A stretch of 40,488 bases of DNA, from positions 1-40,488 of the forward strand of contig JAKSPD010000015.1 of NCBI GenBank assembly GCA_024405115.1, in the 5' to 3' direction. A program made the position numbers and the translations under genes. The stretch comes from Lachnospiraceae bacterium. GTDB taxonomy: Bacteria > Bacillota > Clostridia > Lachnospirales > Lachnospiraceae. The notes beneath the pieces are model-generated. The model was not told the DNA's origin. It worked only from the letters and a program-made list of their open reading frames with translations, and did not search any database. Numbering within the stretch: the first letter of the stretch is position 1; the number at the start of each line of letters is the position of its first letter. Positions 1-8,016 of the stretch are shown piece by piece.

Positions 1-90
1 AAGTTTTCTGCCATTTAAATTTAAAAAACAGTAATATACAATTCAATAATACTATTATTTTGATTTCACTAAAGAAACGGAGGCACCTTT

Positions 91-465
91 ATGAACTGCT
101 TTTTAAATATTTCAAACCACCCTTCTGCCTTATGGAGCGAGAAGCAGAAAGCGGAAGCTGAAAAATACGGTCCGGTCATTGATGTGGCGTTTCCAGCCGT
201 TGATACATCTGCGGGGGAGGAAAACTTCATTGACATGGCAAAAGCATTCTTCAGCGAAGTAATTAAATATAAACCTTCAGCTGTAATGTGTCAGGGTGAA
301 TACACCCTTTCGTTCTGCCTTATCAATATGTTTCTCTCTCATGGAATCAGATGCCTTGCCGCATGTACGGAAAGAAAGGCCGAGGAAAAAAAGCAGGAAG
401 ACGGAACATCCCTAAAAATAAGCCGGTTTGAATTTGTAAAATTCAGGGAATATGTTAAATTTTGA
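91..465 (+). CDS. Small orphan protein, possibly of a CRISPR-associated-like family
   Basis: A 124-residue soluble protein with no signal peptide or membrane segment. ATG 91 follows a good ribosome binding site (ACGGAGG). The N-terminus (LNISNHPSALWSEKQ) and the central run from GEYTLSFCLI to the CTER motif near residues 90-94 match a small family I remember from many Bacteroidota and Firmicutes, sometimes labelled CRISPR-associated and probably with a Rossmann-like nucleotide-sensing fold. That is recollection, not a search. No cas gene or repeat array is visible here, so any CRISPR role would be in trans. The end overlaps the convergent ADP-ribosylglycohydrolase gene by 11 bases. The coding assignment is firm and the function is not. 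Confidence 0.7.
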   Translation: MNCFLNISNHPSALWSEKQKAEAEKYGPVIDVAFPAVDTSAGEENFIDMAKAFFSEVIKYKPSAVMCQGEYTLSFCLINMFLSHGIRCLAACTERKAEEKKQEDGTSLKISRFEFVKFREYVKF

Positions 466-1423
466 TCTGACAAAGGCCTTTTATCCAGTCTTTTCTTTTA
501 ATCACTGAAAGCCACTCCCTTGGGATACCCTCATAACCATAGTACAGCCCGGCAAGCCCTCCGGCTATTGCAGCCACGGAGTCCGCATCATCTCCAAGGT
601 TCACGGCCCTGAGCATGCCATCCCTGTATGAGCACGTGGTGACAAGACTCCATATTGCAGCCTCAATTGAATGGACCACATAACCGCTTGACCTTATCCC
701 GCTTTCAGGGATGTTCTTAAACTCATTAAGGTAAAAGAGCCTTTTGAGATGATCCAGTTCATAAAGGTTTTCCGTTTTCCTTCCATAGAACTTAAGCCCG
801 TTATCGATTCCTTCCTGGAGAAGCCCTATAAGCTCCGGCTCTGCCTGTGACTTTAAGCCGTCAAGAATACTCTTTACCATGAAGTAATATATTCCGCAGC
901 ACATTCTGCTTCTTAAATGGTTATGCGTGAGTCCGCTGATTATGTGAATCCCCTCAACTGCCTCATCATCCCCGGTACCCTTTTCATAGTAATAAAGACA
1001 TGCCGGCAAGATTCTCATAAGGGCTCCATTACCATTTGCATACTCACCCCTGATACCGCAATCCAGGATGCCTGAACCGTTTTCAAAATTTTCTATGGCA
1101 CTGGCACATGTATTTCCAATATCAAATGCATATCCGGACGGAGTATACTTTCCTTTCTCAAGCCACTCCACGAACTTCTTCATTATGTCTTCCGGGTCAG
1201 CTGTTTTTTTCTCATTTATGCTTACCAGCGTTGCCAGTGCCATGGCGCTGTCATCAGTCCATGTCCCCGCAGGCGTACAAAACGCCCCACCTGCTTCCAT
1301 TCCTGTCACGGGGCCCTCTGCCCTTTCTTTTATTAAACCTCTTTCCATAAACTGAACGGGATTACCAAGTGCATCCCCAACAATAAGTCCCATCATTCCG
1401 TCGAGCCAGATATTCTTTTCCAT
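455..1423 (-). CDS. ADP-ribosylglycohydrolase family protein (DraG-like)
   Basis: A 322-residue cytoplasmic enzyme expected to remove ADP-ribose from proteins or small molecules with two metal ions. Visible motifs are GDALG at residues 16-20, the metal-binding GTWTDDS at 53-59, a GNGALMRILP segment in the middle, and the C-terminal GDDADSVAAIAGG that supplies the other metal ligands. The length fits the family. I chose the ATG at 1423 because AAAGGAG lies about 8 bases upstream; the frame stays open to a GTG at 1495, but those extra 24 residues do not look like protein. The target is unknown. An inverted pair of TATACTAT-like arms lies upstream (1443-1507). Confidence 0.88.
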   Translation of the reverse strand: MEKNIWLDGMMGLIVGDALGNPVQFMERGLIKERAEGPVTGMEAGGAFCTPAGTWTDDSAMALATLVSINEKKTADPEDIMKKFVEWLEKGKYTPSGYAFDIGNTCASAIENFENGSGILDCGIRGEYANGNGALMRILPACLYYYEKGTGDDEAVEGIHIISGLTHNHLRSRMCCGIYYFMVKSILDGLKSQAEPELIGLLQEGIDNGLKFYGRKTENLYELDHLKRLFYLNEFKNIPESGIRSSGYVVHSIEAAIWSLVTTCSYRDGMLRAVNLGDDADSVAAIAGGLAGLYYGYEGIPREWLSVIKRKDWIKGLCQIKI

Positions 1424-1442
1424 CGTACGTAATCTCCTTTTC

Positions 1443-1507
1443 ATAGTATAGTCAGTTTTGATTTTTGCATTTTCAGGACATTTAAGTCCTCCCACCGGCT
1501 ATACTAT
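1443..1507. promoter_or_regulatory. Inverted TATACTAT arms upstream of the ADP-ribosylglycohydrolase gene
   Basis: ATAGTATAG at 1443-1451 is matched by its complement CTATACTAT at 1499-1507. Between them a second small palindrome (AGGAC and GTCCT separated by 6 bases) is present. On the minus strand the inner copy reads TGACTATACT and could be a -10 element for the gene starting at 1423. No good -35 is visible. The symmetry could be an operator or a leader stem. This is inference from sequence only. Confidence 0.35.
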
Positions 1508-1522
1508 AACATCCCATGTAAC

Positions 1523-1547
1523 AAAAAAGGTCACCTCAAAGGCGACC
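1523..1547 (-). terminator. Rho-independent terminator of the AlkZ-related gene
   Basis: On the minus strand a 7-bp stem (GGTCGCC with GGTGACC, one G-U pair) closes a TTTGA loop and is followed at once by TTTTTTG. It lies 17 bases past the stop of the gene at 1564-2292. Confidence 0.85.
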
Positions 1548-1563
1548 TCCCTGTTTTCCTGTT

Positions 1564-2292
1564 TTATGGCTTTTTCCCTATCAGTTTCCTTATATCCTTT
1601 TCAGAAGCTTTGGGATACAGCTTTTTTACCTGCGTAACGATTCTGCCATATGATTCAGACGGTTCATTCTTGTACTCACTTCTTACATGGTCAAACCCAA
1701 AAATATGTTCCGGAGTGGCATACATTGCAACACTCCAGCCGTATTCCTCACCCTTTTTGTTCTTCTTTCTTTTAAAACAGCTGGTTGTGAGATACATTTC
1801 CTGCTGCAGGGCCGAAAGCGTTCCGTCAAAATTTTTCTCTCCTTCCTTCCCAAATCCGGCCTTTTCCTTCATTTCAAAAGAGAACAGTTCATCGTTGACA
1901 TCAAACAGGTCCATTATCCTTTTCTGCCTGCGGTTTGCCTTCTCATCGTCCCATAAGGCGTCAAAATCATATCCGTCGCGACGGTAGTTGGCAAAGCATG
2001 GGATCCATTCCTTTGAAATAAAACCTGCCTTGCCTGAAAAAAACTTACCATAAGCGACATTATGCTCCTCCGCCAGTACCGCCCTCCACTCCCAGGGGTC
2101 CCTCGGGTCCTCGGTCCACCAGTATTCCTCCATTGTGTTTTCCTCCACTGAAAAGCCTTCTATCTCATTTTTAAACAGTGGCAGAAATCCGACTTTGTTT
2201 ATATATTCCGTGAGCTCTTCCGTATCATGTATGCATCCATGATCCTCAGCCTTTTTTCCGTGCATTATCCATGTTCCGCTTTCGTTACCCAT
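1564..2292 (-). CDS. AlkZ-related protein
   Basis: A 242-residue soluble protein. The pattern VGFLPLF, WWTEDPRDPWEWR, AYGKFFSGKAGFISKEW and RRDGYDFDALWDD is the signature of the proteins annotated as AlkZ-related in Clostridia, distant relatives of the AlkZ/YcaQ DNA glycosylase winged-helix proteins. Whether it has glycosylase activity is not known to me; the family name rests on fold similarity. The start has GGAGGCGGAGA upstream. It stands alone, with a clear terminator after it and a divergent VOC gene before it. Confidence 0.8.
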   Translation of the reverse strand: MGNESGTWIMHGKKAEDHGCIHDTEELTEYINKVGFLPLFKNEIEGFSVEENTMEEYWWTEDPRDPWEWRAVLAEEHNVAYGKFFSGKAGFISKEWIPCFANYRRDGYDFDALWDDEKANRRQKRIMDLFDVNDELFSFEMKEKAGFGKEGEKNFDGTLSALQQEMYLTTSCFKRKKNKKGEEYGWSVAMYATPEHIFGFDHVRSEYKNEPSESYGRIVTQVKKLYPKASEKDIRKLIGKKP

Positions 2293-2410
2293 TCTCCGCC
2301 TCCGACAGTGTGGTCTTTAGTTTATTATAGCAGATTACAAATTCAGTGTGAATGTGATATACTTACAAGGCTTTTGCAGTCAGCTTAAAAGTCGAAAAAG
2401 GAGAATGAAG

Positions 2411-2797
2411 ATGGATCTTAAAACATACTGCAACGGAATACAGCACATTGGTATACCGGTATCAGACATGGATGCCGCTATAGCATTTTATGAGAAGATA
2501 GGATTTGAAAACGTATATTCAACAATGGACGGAAATGACAGGGTTGTTTTCCTTAAGCTTGGGAACCTTGTCCTTGAAACATTTGAAATGGATCCCGTGG
2601 CAGGCATTAACGGGGCAATCGACCATGTGGCTCTTGACGTTAACGACATCGAGGAAACGTATGCCTGGTCCAAAGAAGCTGGACTTCCTGTCATCGAAGA
2701 TGAGATTCAGTTCCTCCCCTTCTGGGAAAACGGAGTTAAATTCTTTAACGTACTTGGTCCCGACCACGTGACGGTTGAATTCAGCCAGATGCTCTGA
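2411..2797 (+). CDS. VOC family (glyoxalase/bleomycin-resistance fold) protein
   Basis: A 128-residue protein with the paired beta-alpha-beta-beta-beta modules of the vicinal oxygen chelate superfamily. The first module opens with HIGIPVSDMDAAIAFYEKIGF and the second with DHVALDVNDIEETYAW; the end DHVTVEFSQ carries the usual C-terminal Glu. The positions fit metal ligands at His, Glu, His and Glu, as in lactoylglutathione lyases. The substrate cannot be told. ATG 2411 is preferred over upstream in-frame starts because AAGGAG ends 7 bases before it. Confidence 0.85.
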   Translation: MDLKTYCNGIQHIGIPVSDMDAAIAFYEKIGFENVYSTMDGNDRVVFLKLGNLVLETFEMDPVAGINGAIDHVALDVNDIEETYAWSKEAGLPVIEDEIQFLPFWENGVKFFNVLGPDHVTVEFSQML

Positions 2798-2856
2798 TTC
2801 ACTGACACTTAACAGCGAATACTGGGATTTCGGGTTTGACCCTTTTAGGCAGATTG

Positions 2857-3006
2857 TGCCCTTTGTGTCTGTTTTTATACTCTTATGGTATAATTTTCAC
2901 GTTTTATGCCCTTTGTGTCTGTTTTTATACTCTTATGGTATAATTTTCACGTTTTATGCCCTTTATGACTGATTTCTCACTCTTATGGTATAATTTTCAC
3001 GTCTTT
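2857..3006 (+). repeat. Three tandem 50-bp repeats, each with an extended -10 promoter motif
   Basis: Copies are 2857-2906, 2907-2956 and 2957-3006. The first two are identical over all 50 bases and the third differs at a few positions. Every copy contains CTTATGGTATAAT, the extended -10 consensus, which also occurs in front of the histidine phosphatase gene at 21473. No gene reads rightward immediately after the array. See the findings. Confidence 0.9.
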
Positions 3007-3194
3007 CGCCGATATTTTTTCCCCGCAGGTGCGTTTCGGACCTTAAACGGAATAATTTGATTTGAACCAGGCTGATTTTTATACCCTGCGGGTCGTGTTT
3101 TAAATGTAAACGGCATAAACCACCATAAACAGTGTTCAAAGTTATGTAAACCTTTTCCCTGAACTGCCGTGTGATGCCTTCCCTGGGAAAAATT

Positions 3195-3287
3195 TCCAAA
3201 CTCGTCAGAAAGGCTTTTGTAGGAGCATCCTTCCTGAAGGCGGAGTTTGATGAGTTTTGTTTGAAGCTCGGGACTTACTTGCACCAT
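3195..3287 (-). pseudogene. Remnant of an IS3-family transposase OrfA
   Basis: The first 31 residues on the minus strand (VSPELQTKLIKLRLQEG, then SYKSLSDEFG) look like the helix-turn-helix opening of IS3-type OrfA proteins. The frame then runs into sequence without transposase features, and no OrfB with a DDE core follows. I treat it as a decayed fragment. The rest of 3007-3194 and 3288-3416 shows no intact gene; 3392-3409 is a small perfect hairpin (GTGTTTT with AAAACAC). Confidence 0.5.
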
Positions 3288-3416
3288 GTGTGCTTCCCTG
3301 TTTTCTATATTTTACAAAGGATACACCCATATTACAACTTCAGTGCATCACCTCAAAGCAAGTTCGGTTTCTCATAAAACAGGGTAATTACAGTGTTTTT
3401 GTGAAAACACATAAAA

Positions 3417-3469
3417 GATGCTGCCACCAACAGATATGTACTGATGTGTACCCTGTTAGTGACAGCATC
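3417..3469 (-). terminator. Hairpin terminator after the ceramidase-like gene
   Basis: Arms 3417-3433 and 3453-3469 are complementary at 15 of 17 positions around a 19-base loop. On the minus strand the stem is followed by TTTTATGTGTTTT. It lies 30 bases beyond the stop of the gene at 3499-5037. Confidence 0.65.
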
Positions 3470-3498
3470 CTATTTAGTTAATCTCCAACAAGATTTAA

Positions 3499-5037
3499 TT
3501 ACTCCTGGTACTCGTAAACCTTGTAGTCGTTTTCGAAGAGCTTGTTGATGTCCTTTAAGGTCTCGCGAACGAGCTGTTCTCCACCCTGATGTCCGGTGTA
3601 TCCTGAAGGAATGAATGCTGAATAATGTCCGTGCTTTTCAGCCTTTTCCGTGGGAAGGTATCCTTCTGAACCGCAGCAGAGCTGTACAAGAAAGCTCTGT
3701 TCACAGAGCTGGCGGGCCTTGATCTGGTTAGCATAGTCAAGGAAGAGCTCGAAGGGATCGGTAGCGAATACCACTGAACCCATGCGGATAACGTGTACCT
3801 CGGTGTCAAGAGTCTCAACTCTTTCCTGAAGGTCGAAACGGCGGATTACTCCAAGGTACTGCTGAAGGTTTGCAAGGTCGTTGAAGTCAACGTCCCTTTC
3901 AGTCTCACGTACGAAATCCTTAACTGCCTTTACTGCGTTATTGTACTCTGTAAGGGTTGCACGTCTGAGCGGAAGCTGCATGTTGTGAACATGGTGCTCA
4001 AACTTGATGTCGCTCTGATGCTCACCTACGCCATCCTCCCATGCGTCGCGTACTGCGTTTGCAACTCTCTTTCCGGCCTTTCTCATACCCTCAAGGTCGA
4101 ACATTGACGGGTCTGCCTTACGTACGGGCGGGTTGTGACGGATGAGGTTGGGATCGTGAACGTCCGTGTCGGGGTTGACCCAGCGAACAAGGTCAACGGG
4201 GCACTGGTCACCTGCAGGTCCGCAGAGTGCAAGTACGAATACATCCTCACCGAAGCGCTCACGGATGAGCTTTCTTGCCTCTCCCCAGTAGTCGGGAGAT
4301 ACGAAAAGTCTGTGCTGTACGCACTGTGCCGGGCATGCGATGTTTACAACGATACCGGTAAGCTTATCTTCCTTATTGAAGCAGTACATAAGCTCAACAC
4401 CTGAATCATTTCCGCCTTCAACCTCAGTGAATACTGCGGTATTTGCATTGCCCCACATCTGTGCGGTGTTGTCTGTATAGTCTACACGGCGGCCCATGCC
4501 GATGCATGCACGGTCGAATGCATTGGCGAAAGACGCCTCTTCACGGTTCTTCCAAGCCTCGAGGGCTGCCTTTGCAACGCCTTCTGTTGAAAGCTTGAAG
4601 CCTTCCTCCATAGTCATGATGTCAGGAGCCTTTGTGTCAGCTGCCTCAACGTACTTCTGACCGGGTCTTAAATACTGTTCAAGGACTTCCCTGTCAGTTC
4701 TAAAGCCTTTTCTTGCATAAGCGGCAGTACGTCCGCTTCCGCCTGGACGGTATCCGGTATGTGTGTGGATTGCACATGCCATTACCTTTTCGGGATCAAG
4801 GCCTTCCTTGTTATCCTTAAGGAGTGCCCTTACCTGCTGCATCCATGTGTATGTAAGTGAAACAAGGTCACAGCTGACCATTACCATCTGATCCCCGCCG
4901 CACTCAACTGCCATTGCGGTAACCGTAAGGGGTTTTTCTACATATTCAGAAATACGCTCTGCAAACTGCCCTGCAAGAGATATCTTCTTATCGGGAGTGA
5001 TGCATACTTCCGACCAGCCAATTTTTACCTGTGCCAT
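3499..5037 (-). CDS. Neutral/alkaline non-lysosomal ceramidase-like protein
   Basis: A 512-residue protein matching the N-terminal catalytic domain of neutral/alkaline ceramidases. Supporting motifs are GWSEVCITPD at the start, the zinc-type THTGYRPGG near residues 92-100, LALCGPAGDQCP in the middle, and the C-terminal YLPTEKAEKHGHYSAF and GGEQLVRETL segments. No signal peptide is visible, unlike the exported ceramidases, and the C-terminal immunoglobulin-like domain is absent, so it may be an intracellular amidohydrolase of unknown substrate. The start follows AGAGGAAA. It appears monocistronic with its own terminator. Confidence 0.75.
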   Translation of the reverse strand: MAQVKIGWSEVCITPDKKISLAGQFAERISEYVEKPLTVTAMAVECGGDQMVMVSCDLVSLTYTWMQQVRALLKDNKEGLDPEKVMACAIHTHTGYRPGGSGRTAAYARKGFRTDREVLEQYLRPGQKYVEAADTKAPDIMTMEEGFKLSTEGVAKAALEAWKNREEASFANAFDRACIGMGRRVDYTDNTAQMWGNANTAVFTEVEGGNDSGVELMYCFNKEDKLTGIVVNIACPAQCVQHRLFVSPDYWGEARKLIRERFGEDVFVLALCGPAGDQCPVDLVRWVNPDTDVHDPNLIRHNPPVRKADPSMFDLEGMRKAGKRVANAVRDAWEDGVGEHQSDIKFEHHVHNMQLPLRRATLTEYNNAVKAVKDFVRETERDVDFNDLANLQQYLGVIRRFDLQERVETLDTEVHVIRMGSVVFATDPFELFLDYANQIKARQLCEQSFLVQLCCGSEGYLPTEKAEKHGHYSAFIPSGYTGHQGGEQLVRETLKDINKLFENDYKVYEYQE

Positions 5038-5133
5038 AAGTTTTTTCCTCTTTTCTTTTTATCCATACCTGGACTTTTCCGGGCCTATTATATCACAACT
5101 TCGCTGAAATCAACGAAAATCTTACATTAACTG

Positions 5134-5511
5134 TTATTCCGGTCTTTTTTCAAGGTAATAATCCGTATAGTCCCACTTGGAATGGTCATCATTTGAGAAA
5201 CTGTAACCGTCCCTGGCAAAAGAGCTCCCACTGCCGTCAGCAAGCAGCATTACCTCGTTATACTGCCTGTTACCCCCGCCGTTATACGGATAATAATCCG
5301 TCATGATCAGGGCACCGGCAAAATGTCCGTCTTTTACCAGGATGCGTTCCGGTATGATTTCCTCATATGTCGTAACACTCTCCTCCCCTTCCTGACAGCC
5401 GCCGTAATCATCGCCATACCTACGCTCACAGCGAAGAACAAAGTCATTTCTTTCAGTTAATATCTGACTGTATGCTTTGTCAGAATAATCCTTTAGAGAA
5501 ATACTTTCCAT
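5134..5511 (-). CDS. Hypothetical 125-residue protein
   Basis: An acidic soluble protein rich in Tyr, Asp and Gly (for example TDYYPYNGGGNRQYNEV). I do not recognise the family. A perfect AGGAGG is present, but only one base separates it from ATG 5511, which is too close for normal initiation, and the frame is closed by a TGA just upstream, so no better start exists. It may be an inefficiently translated gene or a truncated relic. It shares orientation with the genes to either side. Confidence 0.45.
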   Translation of the reverse strand: MESISLKDYSDKAYSQILTERNDFVLRCERRYGDDYGGCQEGEESVTTYEEIIPERILVKDGHFAGALIMTDYYPYNGGGNRQYNEVMLLADGSGSSFARDGYSFSNDDHSKWDYTDYYLEKRPE

Positions 5512-5621
5512 CCCTCCTGACAGTTTTAAGATTCATTTTCTTACTCCTTGATATTCCGATTTCCAACACTCCACATTATCGGCACGATGCCAAAAGCGTT
5601 CCTGACATCTCCGTCCGTAAT

Positions 5622-5918
5622 TTATAAGTAGTGTTCATTTGCGCCTTTTATGGCATATCTCATTGTGAACACACATCCCGCTGCAAGGAAAATGGCCGCA
5701 ACCCATGAAGGAAGAATGAGACTTATGAGTCCGCTTACAAGGCAAGATGTCGCAATGAGCGCCGTCACCTTTCCAAGAAACCTGGCATATTCCTTTTTGT
5801 TTTTTACACGGGACCTGTTAAACTGCCTCAGCCACTCACCTTCCCCGTTCATAAAAAGCAGAATCGGTATCAGCGAAACAACTGCAAATCCAAACATAAT
5901 TCCTGTATATGGTTTCAT
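5622..5918 (-). CDS. Small membrane protein, DUF3784-like
   Basis: 98 residues with one transmembrane segment at the N-terminus (about 5-22) and two close hydrophobic segments near 50-85, separated by a charged stretch with FNRSRVKNKKEYARFLGK. This layout fits the short DUF3784 membrane proteins of Clostridia, with unknown role. ATG 5918 is chosen because AAGGAGG lies 5 bases upstream; the frame extends to 5936 without a ribosome binding site. It overlaps the end of the doc-like gene by 4 bases, so it is probably the last gene of the phd-doc transcript. Confidence 0.65.
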   Translation of the reverse strand: MKPYTGIMFGFAVVSLIPILLFMNGEGEWLRQFNRSRVKNKKEYARFLGKVTALIATSCLVSGLISLILPSWVAAIFLAAGCVFTMRYAIKGANEHYL

Positions 5919-6289
5919 TCGGACCTCCTTATCCATCTAAGCACCTCATCATAATCAACTGAACCGTCAGCTATCCCAAGCCCAATCCTTATGATGTCTT
6001 CATCCGTGATGTGCATTTTAATGCCGTTAAGTTCCAGAAAAGTCAGCATGATGTGCATGCCTATCCGCTTGTTGCCATCAATGAAAGCATGGTTTGATAT
6101 CAGTGAGGACCCGATTCTTGCGGCCTTTTCTTCCTTTGACGGATAAAGTTCCTTCCCACCGAAGGTAACAAACGCCTCTTCAAGTGCAGAATTTAAAAGC
6201 CCTTCATCCCTTACGCCGATACTTCCTCCGGTTTCCTCAGCAATTAACTGATGGAGAAGCTTTGCCATGTCTTCAGTTATCTTTATCAT
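5915..6289 (-). CDS. doc: Doc-type Fic-domain toxin
   Basis: 124 residues with the Fic/Doc core HAFIDGNKR at residues 67-75, the catalytic His being 67. Doc proteins phosphorylate elongation factor Tu and stop translation (established for P1 Doc). Length and the N-terminal EDMAKLLHQLIAEETGGSIGVRDEGLLNSAL segment (here split: helix, then the conserved G-RD-GLL) fit death-on-curing proteins. Its start overlaps the antitoxin stop by 4 bases, giving translational coupling. The Arg after DGNK is present, so the toxin looks intact. Confidence 0.88.
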   Translation of the reverse strand: MIKITEDMAKLLHQLIAEETGGSIGVRDEGLLNSALEEAFVTFGGKELYPSKEEKAARIGSSLISNHAFIDGNKRIGMHIMLTFLELNGIKMHITDEDIIRIGLGIADGSVDYDEVLRWIRRSE

Positions 6290-6528
6290 TTTGCAAGCTC
6301 CTTAAACGCATTAAGGTGCTCCCGAAGAATCCTGCGTCCCACGAAAAGGACCTTTTCCTCGTCGCTCATTTCAATCTGCGGGTTCTGTTCAATATCATAG
6401 ATGATATACTTTGGCTTATTATTCTTAAATACGACAACCTCGCCATTTTCCTCCACAAGCTTAACTGCCCTGGAAAAATTCTGATTTGCTTCCGTGATTG
6501 AAATAATTGAATCCGTATTTATCAGCAT
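6286..6528 (-). CDS. phd: Phd/YefM-family antitoxin
   Basis: 80 residues. The N-terminal ISITEANQNFSRAVKLVEEN followed by GEVVVFKNNKPKYII is the typical Phd/YefM DNA-binding fold, with a C-terminal tail that would bind the Doc active site. ATG 6528 follows GGAGGTGAT, a near-perfect ribosome binding site; in-frame codons upstream to 6588 are not needed. Gene order antitoxin then toxin and the 4-base overlap are standard. Autorepression is likely from the palindrome in the promoter. Confidence 0.88.
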   Translation of the reverse strand: MLINTDSIISITEANQNFSRAVKLVEENGEVVVFKNNKPKYIIYDIEQNPQIEMSDEEKVLFVGRRILREHLNAFKELAK

Positions 6529-6558
6529 ATCATCACCTCCGGTTAAAATATTAGCATA

Positions 6559-6588
6559 ATTATAGCTATATTTCAACCTATTTATCAA
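6559..6588 (-). promoter_or_regulatory. phd-doc promoter with palindromic operator
   Basis: On the minus strand a -35 TTGATA (6583-6588) and a -10 TATAAT (6559-6564) are 18 bases apart. The perfect 10-bp palindrome TATAGCTATA (6561-6570) overlaps the -10, the expected place for Phd-type autorepression. The -35 falls on the stop codon of the upstream MmgE/PrpD gene. Confidence 0.75.
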
Positions 6589-7943
6589 TCGGTTAATGAC
6601 GCAACCAGTTTCCGGGCATCAGGATTGCCGTTAAGGACCATGTCCGTAAGGCTTACAATTTTTTCCGTGGTAAAGTCGAGCGTTGAAAGAAGCTCCCGGA
6701 ACTTCTTCTTAAAGTCATCCGTGGTCATGGGAAGCTCAGGTTCTCCTATTGCGTAGTCCGCCCTGAAGGTATATGTCTTTCCGTCCTTTGCGGTCACGGT
6801 TGCCTCCGATGCCCTCTTTTTGGGAACCCACGAGGTCATCTCTTCATCCGGCTCGATATGGATTTTCTCTGAGAATGCAAGAATCTCCTCATCCTTAAGA
6901 TTCACGTCCGTGAATGAATCTATTCCAATCCTGCCTGTCTTAAGGGCCAGTGCTATGCAGAAGGGTCCGCTCATCTTTGCGGCTGTCGCCGATGGCACCG
7001 CCGTGTGGGTATGTCCCTTCACGCCCTGGCCGTACATTCTTATGTCAACCTTTTCAATGTCACCAAATGACAGTCCGCCTTCTTCTGCGGCCTTTAAAGA
7101 TGCATAAACTGCACCATGCGTGTGCCTGCAGCAGGCGTAAGGCTTATGGTAACCTCCGATGATGTGGTACTCATTTTTGAGGTTTTCCCTGTCAGTAAGC
7201 TTAAGTACGCTTTCATCGTAAGTTTCACATGCCCCGTGCAGGTATCCGAACGTTCCAAGGATGGGATCATACGGTCCGTTGAAGCCTGCGTCCGCAATGA
7301 ATGCCGCGGTAATTCCGTCATGGCATGCACGCCCGATGTTAAATGGTTTCATGGTGGAGATGTTTTCCATCATCTCGTTAATTCCCGCCGCACTTGAAAA
7401 TGCTGCTGCCATGGCGTTTTTCATGGTTTCCCTTGAAAAGTCCAGAAGTGCCGCAACACCCATGGTTGCGGCAACAGCTCCCACGGTTCCTGAGGAGTGG
7501 AAGCCCCTTGCCCTGTGGGCAGGCTGGACGCACTGACCAAGCCTTATTCCCGTCTCGTATCCAATCACTATGCCACGAAGGATTTCCTTCATTTCCAGGT
7601 TCTTTTTTTCTGCGACCGCAAGCACAGGCGGTATGACTGTTGACGCAAGGTGAACCGTCGAGAACCTGTGCCCGTCATCAAAGTCGAAGCTGTGCCCACT
7701 TATTCCGTTTGCAAAAGCCGCATTCTGTAAGGATGCTTTACGGTTAAAGCCGATGACTGATGCATCCTCCCCGGTAAAGTTGTCAAGATATTTTGTGAGC
7801 TTTTCCTTCTGGAACTTTGCGCCCACGAGCATTAGGCCTGTCTCCTCTAAAAGGCACTTTCTTGCCATGAAGAGGGCGTCCTCCGGAATATCGGCTTCCT
7901 TTAAGGTATATAATGTATCAACAAATGTATCAGTTAAATTCAT
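6585..7943 (-). CDS. MmgE/PrpD family protein
   Basis: 452 residues, the usual length for 2-methylcitrate dehydratase-like MmgE/PrpD proteins. Recognisable stretches are GHSFDFDDGHR with HLASTVIPPVLA (the signature near residues 85-110), HSSGTVGAVAATMGVAALL, KPFNIGRACHDGI, and HKPYACCRHTHGAV. These proteins dehydrate or isomerise small carboxylic acids; cis-aconitate decarboxylase belongs to the same family. The start at 7943 matches the family N-terminus and has GCAGG upstream; the frame is open to 8048 through the end of the upstream gene. With the two dehydrogenases upstream it suggests an organic-acid pathway. Confidence 0.87.
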   Translation of the reverse strand: MNLTDTFVDTLYTLKEADIPEDALFMARKCLLEETGLMLVGAKFQKEKLTKYLDNFTGEDASVIGFNRKASLQNAAFANGISGHSFDFDDGHRFSTVHLASTVIPPVLAVAEKKNLEMKEILRGIVIGYETGIRLGQCVQPAHRARGFHSSGTVGAVAATMGVAALLDFSRETMKNAMAAAFSSAAGINEMMENISTMKPFNIGRACHDGITAAFIADAGFNGPYDPILGTFGYLHGACETYDESVLKLTDRENLKNEYHIIGGYHKPYACCRHTHGAVYASLKAAEEGGLSFGDIEKVDIRMYGQGVKGHTHTAVPSATAAKMSGPFCIALALKTGRIGIDSFTDVNLKDEEILAFSEKIHIEPDEEMTSWVPKKRASEATVTAKDGKTYTFRADYAIGEPELPMTTDDFKKKFRELLSTLDFTTEKIVSLTDMVLNGNPDARKLVASLTD

Positions 7944-8016
7944 AATGTTGCCTGCTTTTAGTTTACATAACATATGGAAATCGTGTTGTTTCAAAACTAT
8001 CTGGTGAAGGCGCCGT

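Noticed and set aside
2963-3199. Minus-strand frame overlapping the third promoter-like repeat
   Set aside because: No ribosome binding site, and composition is not protein-like; the region is decayed mobile-element sequence.
4135-4404. Plus-strand frames within the ceramidase-like gene
   Set aside because: The minus-strand gene has the family motifs; these are shadows.
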